From Paenibacillus apiarius (GTDB lineage Bacteria; Bacillota; Bacilli; Paenibacillales; Paenibacillaceae): a stretch of DNA of 64,000 nucleotides. The DNA lies in contig NZ_JAFFHZ010000001.1 of assembly GCF_017052585.1 (NCBI RefSeq), positions 5,084,001-5,148,000 on the forward strand. The letters run 5' to 3'. This document shows, piece after piece, positions 52,392 through 61,400 of this stretch (position 1 is the first letter of the stretch; each line of letters starts with the position of its first letter). The translations under genes and the position numbers were made by a program. The notes under the pieces are model-generated. The model was not told where the DNA came from, ran no database searches, and saw only the letters and a program-made list of their open reading frames with translations.

Positions 52392-53226
52392 ATGAAGTAC
52401 AAGTTTGCCATTATGTTTATGATTGTCTTATGCGGCATGATCTCAATTGCGACCTTTAATCCCATCATCGGCCCGCTGTCCCGCACGTTGGGGCTGAGCG
52501 AGATTCAATCGGGAGTGTTGGTGTCGGTGTCGGGCATTTGTTGGCTCTTGGGAGGTTTTTATTGGGAGAAGAAGATATTTATGAGCCGTAAAAAAATGCT
52601 CGTGTCAATTATGCTTATTTATGTGGTTACGCTGGCCGGCTTTGGTCTGCCGCAGCTCGACATCTGCGCTCTCGCCCAACGACGAGCGAATTCGTCTGTA
52701 CTTCTTGATTGGCTTGGCGCTGTCCTTCGCCCTCAACATCGTTCAGGTGACGATCGGCTTCTATGTGCAGGATCGGATGAATTATGATCCACAGCGCGCG
52801 ACACAGCTTATCGGGGCGGGACTGGCCATTTCCGGCGTGATGGTGGTCGCATCGCAAATCGTGATCAGCAAATACTTGAGATGGCAGCCGAAACGACTGG
52901 TGACTGCCGGTTTAACGTGCGTTGGTTTAGGGCTTCTCGGCTTGTTGACGCTTATTCAATATTCTTTTGTTGGCTTTACGGTCCTGGGAATCGGAATCGG
53001 CTTTACGATGCTCGGTTATAGCGCAGGGGCTTCGTTGGCGGTGCGCGATCATGAGCAGCGAAGCGTCGCATCGTACATCGCATCGGTTCAAGGGGGCGGA
53101 GCGTTCCTCGGGCCGCTTGCCGGAACGATGCTATATACGGCCCACGTGATGTTTCCATACATGTTCTGCGTGATTATGTTGAGCATGCTGATTGTATGGG
53201 TGCTAAGAAAAAGCAAAAACCTTTAG
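52392..53226 (+). pseudogene. MFS transporter, internal deletion and frameshift
   Basis: Start ATG 52392 after GGAGAGAAAGG. Frame 3 reads three membrane segments and the MFS loop (WEKKIFMSRKKM) up to about 52660. From about 52668 the frame-1 sequence resumes (NDERIRLYFLIGLALSFALN) and runs through the last six segments to 53226. The joined product would be about 280 residues instead of about 400: segments 4-6 are missing. A terminator follows. Export of a siderophore would fit the place but the gene is broken. Confidence 0.8.
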
Positions 53227-53248
53227 AATCCATGTGACGATGGAGCTC

Positions 53249-53288
53249 AAGCTGTTCAATAATGATTGAACAGCTTCTTGTTTTCATA
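53249..53288 (+). terminator. terminator upstream of btr (copy 2 of shared module)
   Basis: Perfect 12-bp stem AAGCTGTTCAAT / ATTGAACAGCTT with loop AATG, then CTTGTTTTCATATA. Nearly the same as 47634-47680. Confidence 0.85.
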
Positions 53289-53301
53289 TAGAATGTACAA
53301 G

Positions 53302-53316
53302 TGAGAATCATTATCA
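53302..53316. promoter_or_regulatory. Fur box upstream of btr
   Basis: TGAGAATCATTATCA differs from the Fur consensus by one base. It lies 17 bases before the start. Confidence 0.8.
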
Positions 53317-53332
53317 ACTCAAGGTGGTAAGC

Positions 53333-54952
53333 ATGCGCGAACAACACATACAGCCGATTATCCGGCGTTCTACATTTTATACGATGACGGATATCCGTTA
53401 CCATGTTCAGCCTCCGGACTCTGAATCAGGCACGCAAGTGGCTGACGACTATTCGATTGTGGCCATTACAGCGGGAGAAGGGCGTTTGACTATTGATGGC
53501 GATTGTTACCGCGTGGAACGCGGGAAAGGGTTCATCCTCGCCCCAGGAATGAGATTGTCCATCATGCAAGATAGCGAGGCTGCGCTTGAATACTATCGTG
53601 TGGCCTTTGAGATTCTGCGAACCTTCGGGGCGGAAGGCGGCGAATTGCATAGCGTGAGCAATAAGGAAGCTCCGGCATTTCCGTGCGCGGGAGAGGTGGA
53701 ACTTTATCCTTTCTCTTGGTATATCGATCTTCTAGAGTCTATCTATCGTTTCCGGTATGAGAGTGATGAGCGGGGCTCCTTGCAAAACTTTGTCCGGTTT
53801 CAGGAGTTGGTCGCGCATATAGTAGGAAATAATGTGGGGGCCGCGGATCGGACGGATACGCGCTCGGCGGTTGCGCTATCGATCGAGCGGTTGCGCCACC
53901 GTTTCCGGGAACAGATGACCGTAAATCAGATGGCTGCAGAAGCGAAGGTGGGCCGTTGGCAATATACGCGCCTGTTCAAAGAACTAACCGGTTCGATTCC
54001 GCTCGATTATCTCAATGAGCTCCGGATGAATCGAGCCAAAGAGCTGCTGTTGAGCACGGAAGAACGGCTGCATGACATTGCGATCAGCGTGGGCTTCAGC
54101 AACGAGTATTATTTTAACCGCCGCTTTACGCGGACAGTTGGCATTACGCCCACCAGGTACAGACGCATGCATGGCGGCGATATCCGGGTCGTCTCCCCGT
54201 ATTTGGAGGACTTTGTGTTGGCGCTCGGCATTACGCCTGTCGTTCAATGCTGTCATGCCATATGGGGCAAGCAGGATTATCTCGGTCTGGACGAAACTCC
54301 CGTGTTTGATGTCTCCGCTGGGCGCTATGAGTTGCTGTCACAGTACGAACCAGACATTATCATGATCGATGGGGGAGCGGATCGCGCGAACTTCGAGCCG
54401 TATGCGCCGACCTATCAGTTGGCGGGCGTTAGCGAGGATTGGCGCTCTTCGTTCAGAACGATGGCTGATTGGTTCGGGAAGGCTGATAGAGCGGAGGATG
54501 TAATCGCCCAGTATGAGTGTGAGGCCGCGGCGGCGAGGAAGATCTTGAACCGGACTGCCAAAGGGCAATCGGTTGCGGTTCTGCGGATTAATGCGAAAGG
54601 CTTCACACTATATGGCGGAGCCGAGATGGGGTTTACAGGTCCCGTGCTGTACGGTTCGTTGGGACTGACGCCGCACCCGCTCGTGCGGCAGCTGACCCAG
54701 GGAATGAGAAGGGCTGAACTGCCGCTCGAATGGCTGCATCGGTTGGATGCCGATCATCTGTTCATAACGTTCGAGAAGCAGGAATCATCCATAGACGGAG
54801 AGGAAAGAAAGCTGTTGGACCACCCATTATGGCGGATGCTGCCTGCGGTACGGAATCGGTGCGTGTACGAGGTTGACTTTTTGACGTGGATGAATTATGG
54901 TGTCATTTCGCATCGTAAAAAAATCGGTGATGTGCTGCGGGCGCTCGCATGA
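53333..54952 (+). CDS. btr: Btr-like AraC regulator with siderophore-binding domain
   Basis: About 539 residues; B. subtilis Btr has about 529. An N-terminal cupin-like sensor is followed by an AraC domain (about 185-280: MTVNQMAAEAKVGRWQYTRLFKEL, IAISVGFSNEYYFNRRFTRTVGITPTRYRR) and a full FeuA-like binding domain at the C-terminus (DIRVVSPYLEDFVLALGITP to the end). Btr activates feuABC when it binds ferric bacillibactin. The ATG 53333 has AAGGTGG upstream, and a Fur box lies just before. No feu genes are adjacent here, only the ABC exporter. Confidence 0.85.
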   Translation: MREQHIQPIIRRSTFYTMTDIRYHVQPPDSESGTQVADDYSIVAITAGEGRLTIDGDCYRVERGKGFILAPGMRLSIMQDSEAALEYYRVAFEILRTFGAEGGELHSVSNKEAPAFPCAGEVELYPFSWYIDLLESIYRFRYESDERGSLQNFVRFQELVAHIVGNNVGAADRTDTRSAVALSIERLRHRFREQMTVNQMAAEAKVGRWQYTRLFKELTGSIPLDYLNELRMNRAKELLLSTEERLHDIAISVGFSNEYYFNRRFTRTVGITPTRYRRMHGGDIRVVSPYLEDFVLALGITPVVQCCHAIWGKQDYLGLDETPVFDVSAGRYELLSQYEPDIIMIDGGADRANFEPYAPTYQLAGVSEDWRSSFRTMADWFGKADRAEDVIAQYECEAAAARKILNRTAKGQSVAVLRINAKGFTLYGGAEMGFTGPVLYGSLGLTPHPLVRQLTQGMRRAELPLEWLHRLDADHLFITFEKQESSIDGEERKLLDHPLWRMLPAVRNRCVYEVDFLTWMNYGVISHRKKIGDVLRALA

Positions 54953-55038
54953 CGCTCCGGCTTGGGTTTGTGCAAGAAAAGAATGAAGATTGTCCATTGT
55001 CGTTATGGGAGGTTATAGACTACAATTTCATAGGAAAA

Positions 55039-55053
55039 TGAGAATTGGTATCA
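55039..55053. promoter_or_regulatory. weak Fur-like site upstream of ABC transporter
   Basis: TGAGAATTGGTATCA matches 11 of 14 defined positions of the Fur consensus, 51 bases before the start. Confidence 0.4.
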
Positions 55054-55103
55054 TGTGCAATGAAATGTGTGCTCCTGACGGTTAAAGACTCTGCTCATTT
55101 TAC

Positions 55104-56849
55104 ATGATGAAATATAGAAAAGAGGGATTGTTTTTGTTAAGGCGCTTTTTCGCTTATTACCGTCCATATAGAAGCTTGTTCATTCTCGACTTCTCTTGCG
55201 CGGTCATTGCCGCGCTGCTGGAGCTCGGCTTCCCGCTAGCTGTCAACAAGGTGGTTGACAAGCTGCTGCCGACGGGGAATTGGAAGTGGATTGTATGGGC
55301 ATGTCTCGGTTTGCTGGCTATTTATCTTATCAATATGTTACTGCACTTTGTCGTTACGTACTGGGGTCATATGCTTGGCATCAACATAGAAACCGACATG
55401 CGCAAAAAAATGTTCGACCATCTGCAAAAACTGTCGTTCCGTTTCTTCGACAATACAAAGACCGGGCAGCTTATGTCCCGAATTTCCAACGATTTGCTGG
55501 AAATCGGCGAGGTGGCGCATCATGGGCCCGAAGATTTGTTCATTGCCGTCATGACGCTGCTCGGCGCATTCGGACTGATGCTCGGCATCAATTGGAAGCT
55601 GGCCGTGCTGACGTTTATCGTCGTTCCGTTCCTGCTCTGGCTGGCGCTGTACTTCAACCGGAAGATGATGGGCGCCTTCCGGCGGATGATGTCCGATCTG
55701 GCCGACGTCAACGCCAGGGTCGAAGACAGCATTGGCGGCATCCGCGTCGTGCAAGCATTTGCCAACGAAGAATATGAGAAGAATTTGTTCGCGAAAAACA
55801 ACGGACGCTTCCGGATGACGAAGCTGCTCTCCTATAAAATCATGGCATGGAGCACCTCGATCAGCTACATCTTAATGCGGATCGTGACGGTGTTCGTGCT
55901 GTTATGCGGGACATGGTTCGTCATTGAGGGCGAATTGAGCTATGGCGAGTTTCTTGCCTTCATCCTGCTGACGAACGTGTTCCTCGGCCCGATTCAGAAG
56001 ATTAACACGGTCATCGAGAGTTATCCGAAAGGCATCGCCGGCTTTAAGCGCTATATCGAAATTCTCGACACGGATCCGGATGTGGCCGAAGCGCCTGATG
56101 CAATAGCGGTAGATCATTTGCGCGGCGACATTCAGCTCCAGGATGTGTCGTTCGGCTATGAACAGGGGAAGCCTGTCTTGAATAATATCCGCTTGAACAT
56201 TCGAGCAGGGGAGACGGTGGCGTTTGTCGGACCGTCAGGAGCGGGGAAGACGACCTTGTGCAGTCTGCTGCCGCGCTTCTACGACGTGAATGAAGGCAGC
56301 ATTTCGGTCGACGGCATCGATGTTCGCGAGTTCAAGCTGGCCTCGCTGCGCAAGCAGATCGGCATCGTGCAGCAGGATGTGTTCCTGTTCTCCGGCACGA
56401 TTCGGGAAAATATCGCGTACGGAAAGCTGGACGCTAGCGATGATGAGATATGGGAAGCGGCAAGGCGGGCGCGGCTCGCCGAGTTCATCCAGTCGCAGCC
56501 GGATGGCCTGAAGACGATTATCGGCGATCGGGGCGTAAAGCTGTCGGGCGGACAGAAGCAGCGGCTTGCCATCGCGCGGATGTTCTTGAAAAACCCGCCA
56601 ATCCTCATTCTCGACGAAGCGACATCGGCGCTCGATACCGAGACGGAAGCGGCGATTCAGCAATCGCTGGCTGAGTTGTCCGAAGGGCGCACGACTCTCG
56701 TCATCGCGCACCGGCTGGCAACAATTCGCAATGCGGACCGTATCGTCGTCGTGACGGAGCAGGGCATTGCCGAGCAGGGGGCGCATGAGGAGTTGTTGGC
56801 CGTTGGCGGCATGTACAGCCGGTTGCACCGGGCGCAGTTCGGCGCTTAG
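55104..56849 (+). CDS. ABC transporter, fused permease and ATPase (exporter)
   Basis: 581 residues. N-terminal six-segment exporter membrane domain (about 15-310), then the ATPase domain: Walker A GPSGAGKTT (376-384), signature LSGGQ (480-484), Walker B ILILDEATSALD (500-511) and the H-loop IAHRLATI. This is a homodimeric or heterodimeric exporter of the MsbA type. The ATG at 55104 or the next one lacks a strong ribosome site. Its position after btr and near a Fur-like site suggests export of a siderophore or a step in its handling; the substrate is not shown. Confidence 0.88.
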   Translation: MMKYRKEGLFLLRRFFAYYRPYRSLFILDFSCAVIAALLELGFPLAVNKVVDKLLPTGNWKWIVWACLGLLAIYLINMLLHFVVTYWGHMLGINIETDMRKKMFDHLQKLSFRFFDNTKTGQLMSRISNDLLEIGEVAHHGPEDLFIAVMTLLGAFGLMLGINWKLAVLTFIVVPFLLWLALYFNRKMMGAFRRMMSDLADVNARVEDSIGGIRVVQAFANEEYEKNLFAKNNGRFRMTKLLSYKIMAWSTSISYILMRIVTVFVLLCGTWFVIEGELSYGEFLAFILLTNVFLGPIQKINTVIESYPKGIAGFKRYIEILDTDPDVAEAPDAIAVDHLRGDIQLQDVSFGYEQGKPVLNNIRLNIRAGETVAFVGPSGAGKTTLCSLLPRFYDVNEGSISVDGIDVREFKLASLRKQIGIVQQDVFLFSGTIRENIAYGKLDASDDEIWEAARRARLAEFIQSQPDGLKTIIGDRGVKLSGGQKQRLAIARMFLKNPPILILDEATSALDTETEAAIQQSLAELSEGRTTLVIAHRLATIRNADRIVVVTEQGIAEQGAHEELLAVGGMYSRLHRAQFGA

Positions 56850-56910
56850 ACTGTCAGCAGCCCTAGTAGTAATACAACGAAAAAGAGAAAAATTGTTAGG
56901 TATAGAGTTA

Positions 56911-56938
56911 AAACAGCGCTGAAAGGGCGCTGTTTTTT
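56911..56938 (+). terminator. terminator after ABC exporter
   Basis: AAACAGCGC / GCGCTGTTT with a 7-base loop, then TTTTA. Confidence 0.88.
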
Positions 56939-56941
56939 TAT

Positions 56942-57250
56942 TATCAAACCAAAAACGTTAACAAAATCTTAAAAATTGGAATTTATTATAAATCATACCA
57001 ATGCCCTATATACATCAATCCATTGCTAGAATATAATTCGTTTGGTAATATATTGCTTTTTTGAGGAGGGTGTCCCGCTTCCGCGCCATGCGTCAATATT
57101 CAATAGGATAAAATTGACTCAATATCCTTATTGTGATAGTTTATATCATTATAGTTTACCTTCTGCGAAGTCGTTTGTCGTTTGCTTCCCGCAAGAGTAA
57201 TAGGTTGAAATCTTTCTCGTTCATAACTTCGGATATAAGGAGAGAGTTTT
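56942..57250. other. promoter region of the NRPS cluster
   Basis: AT-rich 300-base gap. TTGACT at 57114-57119 with an AT-rich stretch (TATCAT, 57144-57149) suggests a promoter, though spacing is not ideal. GGAGAG precedes the ATG at 57251. No gene. Confidence 0.4.
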
Positions 57251-58306
57251 ATGACTACAGTGAATTGCATGTGTGAAGACCTGCACTATCCATTGGGTGC
57301 CTTTAGTCGTTTCGTGGTAAATGATCTTCCTCCCCTGAATAAGACGGGCTCCCCGGCTGACCTCTTAAGGCTCGGCATTTCTCTTCTTCCAGATGATAAT
57401 CAGCAGCTCATCGATTTCGTATATCACCGTCCTTACAATGAAAAGGTACTGGCAATGGGAGATTTGGGGATCTTCCTCGTTTCGTGTTTGAAGCGAGGGA
57501 TTCTTGCTTCTGAACTACGCAAAGTGTACTCCATTTTAGATCTTTTTTCCTTGGCTACCGGTTTAATTCCACGGGATACCTATGCTTCGTATATTGCATA
57601 CAACCCTGCCGATTCTCTGCGAACGTTTACTGGGGATGCCAGTGAAGTCGCTTTTATCACCCGGCACCAGCAATCGGAACTAGCGCTTAAGCCAGCGGTT
57701 GAGGAATTGCTGAAGCTTCAGTTTGAGCCATATATGCCGGAACGCTTGGACATTCTTAGTGCCGTAAGAGCGGCGATGAGGCAGGTGCGCAAGGAAAATG
57801 CCGAGGTACACAAAGGGGTGGAGCCGGTCTTTTTTATTACCTTTTTCAGAGATTATTTCTTTCCCATTGAAGTGAATGGGACGAGCTACAATGCGCCTAG
57901 CGGCGTGCACATTGCGGGTGTGATCCTAACCGATCTCATTACGGGTACTGCAGATGATGCCTATATTGAAACGACTCATGATCTTTTGCCATATTTGGAG
58001 CCATGTGAGCAATTCCGCATCAAAAATGCGATGGCTGCCCCTTCCTTAAAGCAAATCTATTCCGCCGATTTGAAATCTGGGAGAGATAGTTCTTCCGAAC
58101 TCAACCTTCTTGTCGATATTTACGACGAAATCATCAAATTTCGTAATGTTCATCAGGGACTAGTCAGCAGATATATCCGCAATCAAGATGCTTCCGTTGC
58201 CCGAGGTACGGGAGGATTTGCGTTTGATACCTTTTTACAGGAGAGAATTGACGTCGTCGCTCAAGCCAAGCGCACCGTTTCGGATGAGATAGAACCTCGG
58301 AGGTGA
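57251..58306 (+). CDS. PrnB-like haem dioxygenase-superfamily enzyme
   Basis: 351 residues, close to the 361 of PrnB, the haem enzyme that rearranges 7-chlorotryptophan in pyrrolnitrin synthesis and shares its fold with indoleamine and tryptophan 2,3-dioxygenases. In the last third FRNVHQGLVSRYI (298-309) followed by GTGG (319-322) copies the dioxygenase motif in which the His (His301) is the proximal haem ligand and GTGG closes the site. SYNAPSGVHIAGVIL (212-226) is a second PrnB-like block. The ATG has GGAGAG upstream. The NRPS begins 178 bases later on the same strand, so a role in making an unusual (perhaps tryptophan-derived) building block is likely but inferred. Confidence 0.78.
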   Translation: MTTVNCMCEDLHYPLGAFSRFVVNDLPPLNKTGSPADLLRLGISLLPDDNQQLIDFVYHRPYNEKVLAMGDLGIFLVSCLKRGILASELRKVYSILDLFSLATGLIPRDTYASYIAYNPADSLRTFTGDASEVAFITRHQQSELALKPAVEELLKLQFEPYMPERLDILSAVRAAMRQVRKENAEVHKGVEPVFFITFFRDYFFPIEVNGTSYNAPSGVHIAGVILTDLITGTADDAYIETTHDLLPYLEPCEQFRIKNAMAAPSLKQIYSADLKSGRDSSSELNLLVDIYDEIIKFRNVHQGLVSRYIRNQDASVARGTGGFAFDTFLQERIDVVAQAKRTVSDEIEPRR

Positions 58307-58316
58307 TTCCGCCAGC

Positions 58317-58352
58317 ATGGAACCAACTGTGAAGGTCCGATCTGAATCATGA
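58317..58352 (+). CDS. possible tiny frame between PrnB-like gene and NRPS
   Basis: ATG 58317 lies 9-11 bases after a strong GGAGGTGATT, and gives an 11-residue peptide (MEPTVKVRSES). It may be a leader or a relic of a lost gene; the 178-base gap otherwise contains only short frames. Confidence 0.2.
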   Translation: MEPTVKVRSES

Positions 58353-58483
58353 AAGAAGTAATGGGTTATACGTCCCTTACCATGCCGAACTGCTATTGAC
58401 ATCCCCAGCACCCCGACCAGGTTGTGCAGAGTCTTTCCAAGGGCGCCCTTACACACTTAATTTAAATAGGGAGAAGGATTAAC

Positions 58484-61400
58484 ATGTCAAATAACAGAAA
58501 AGAATCACAATTAACCATGAAAAATACTTGGACATTGACAGAAGCGCAGCGAAGAGTATGGTATATGGAACTGCTCAATCCCAATACGACCGTTGCCACT
58601 TTGAACAGTTTGCTCACCTTGCAGGGAACGATTATCGAAGAGAAGATCATAGAGGGCATACAGATGCTGGCTTCCCGGCACGATTCCCTTCGGGCGCGCT
58701 TAAAACAGATGGATGGTCAGGAGCCGCAAATTTATGTTGTTCCTTTCGAACCGTTCCATGTTGATGCGATTGATGTGAGAGAGGAAGGATCCGAAGCATG
58801 GCAAGAGATCGTCGATTTGCGTTCGCGCCAGCCCTTCACTCTATTTGATTCGCCATTGTTTGAATTTACGTTGTTCCGGACTGGAGAGCTGGAGGCCCAA
58901 TTGTTTTTGAAAATTCACCACGTGATTGCTGACGGTTATTCCTTGAACCTGCTAGGCAACGAAATCATTCAAACTTATATGTCCTTGTTACGCAATGAGG
59001 AGCTTCCGATGGAACCAGCGCCCTCTTTTACAGAACTGCTTGCTAGTGAGGACAGCTATCTTGCATCTTCCCGCTTCCTCAAAGATAAGGCATACTGGGA
59101 CAAAGAATTCAGTTCACTGCCGCCAATCACAAGTTTGGTTTTTTCCGAACGCGCAGCCCAGACTGTCACCAGCGCAGCCGCTTACAGCCAATACCAGCTT
59201 CCCTCATCCGCATGCAAAGACATTCACCAATTCTGCGAAAAACATCAAGTCTCTGCCTTCAATTTGTTTGTAACGGCTCTATGCCTGTATCTCGCGCGAA
59301 TTTGCGGAGAAGAAGAAGTTGTGCTGGGAACCATGTATGCCAACAGAACGTCCGTTGAGCAGAAATCGATGGTGGGCATGCTCGTCAGCACAACGCCTTT
59401 TCGCTTGCGCGTGGATGCTTCTTTGTCTTTCGCCGATCTCTTAAAGCAGGTGAAAATGAAGCAGGGCGAACTGATTCGGCATCAGAAATATCCTTACAAT
59501 CGAATCATTCCGGAGCTCCGCGAGCAATTTGGTTTTACGGGATCCTTGCTGCCCATTTTTTTTAATTATCATCCGTTGGCATGGGACACTTTTCCGGAAG
59601 ATGCTCCCATACAATATGAAACGCTGCCTCTCGGAAATGGTCATCAGGATAATGAATTAACGGTACATATCCGTGAAAATGTAAAAACCGGTGAGATGGC
59701 CATTCAAATCGATTATTTGACCGATTTGTTCGCAGCGGAAGACATGGACCGCCTGTTTGCCAGATTGATGCATGTTCTTCGGGAAGGAATGGCCGCGCCT
59801 ATGCAGGCGGCAGAACAATTGAATGTTGTGCCGCCGGAAGAACGCCGCGAGATCCTTCAAGCCTTTAGCATGGGACAAAATATCGAGCAGCAGCCTGACG
59901 GTCTGCTGCACGAGCTGTTCGAGGAACAGGCTGCGAAGACGCCGGAACGGATGGCTGTTCTATCGGGACTGGACGGATCGTCACTGACCTACGGCCAATT
60001 GAATGAACGCGCGAACAAGCTGGCCCGTACCCTGAGCAATCTGGGGATTGGGATGGGCCAACCCGTGGCGATTCTCGGGGAACGGTCGCCGAGAATCGTA
60101 ACGGCCGTTCTTGCTGTCCTTAAGGCGGGAGGGGCCTTCGTACCCTTGGATCACTCTTTGCCTTCCGACCGGCTGGCTTATATGTTGGCGGATAGCGGAG
60201 CCAGCATTTTGTTGACGGTTGATTCTATTGGCTTTGCTCTGCCTGATGGATGCACGGTCATAGACTTGAGGCAGGAGGAATGCTATGCCGATGATGCCTC
60301 GAATTTACACCTTCACTGCCGCCCGGATCAGCTTGCTTATCTCATTTATACGTCAGGGACAACGGGAACACCGAAAGGAGTTATGGTGGAACACCATAGC
60401 TGGATGCAGACGGCTTGGGCATGGCGTCAAGAGTACAAGCTGGAAGAGATGGAGGTCCGGCTTCTGCAACTGGCCAGCTTCTCATTTGACGTATTTGCCG
60501 GCGATCTGGCCAGAACACTGCTGAATGGGGGAGTGATGGTCTTCTGCCCGGATGAGGTCCGGCTCCAACTGCCCCGGCTTCATCAGATGATTGTCGAATA
60601 CGGCATTACGCTGTTGGAGTCGACGCCTGCTCTGCTGGTGCCGCTCATGGACTACATTTACGAACACCGCGTGAGCACCGGACGGCTGGAACTGCTCATC
60701 CTGGGCTCGGACCGTCTTGCGGCTGAAGACTTCCGGCGGCTGTACCGGCGGTTTGGCTCCGGCATGCGTATCCTCAATAGCTACGGGGTGACGGAGGCAT
60801 GCATCGATGCGTCTTACTATGAAGTGGAACAGGGGAGTCAGCCGCCTAAGGAAGGGAATGTGCCGATTGGCAGGCCGCTTCCCCATGTCAAGCTGTATGT
60901 GCTGGGCCGGGGCGGAACCCTGCAGCCGGTAGGCGTGCCCGGAGAACTGTGTATCGGAGGAGAAGGAGTAGCCAGGGGCTACCTGAATAGGCCGGAGATG
61001 TCGAGCGAGCGCTTTGCCGAAGATCCTTATGCGGCTGGCGGACGGATCTACCGCACGGGAGACCAAGCCTGCTGGCTGCCGGATGGAAATTTGCAATTTC
61101 TCGGCCGGATGGACGATCAACTCAGTATCCGCGGATACCGGGTCGAGCCGGGAGAGATTGAAGCGCAATTGTTGCAGTTCGTGGGCATCCGTGAGGCAGT
61201 GGTTGCCGTAATGCCCGATGTGCAGGGAGATTCTGTGCTTTGTGCATATTACACGGGCGAGGCCGCATTGGAGATCGCGGAAATGCGGGCATCCCTGTCT
61301 TCGATGCTGCCAGACTACATGATGCCATCCGTATATATGAAGCTGGAGCGGCTTCCCTTGACGCCGAATGGCAAAGTGGACCGTAAAGCTTTGCCGAAAC

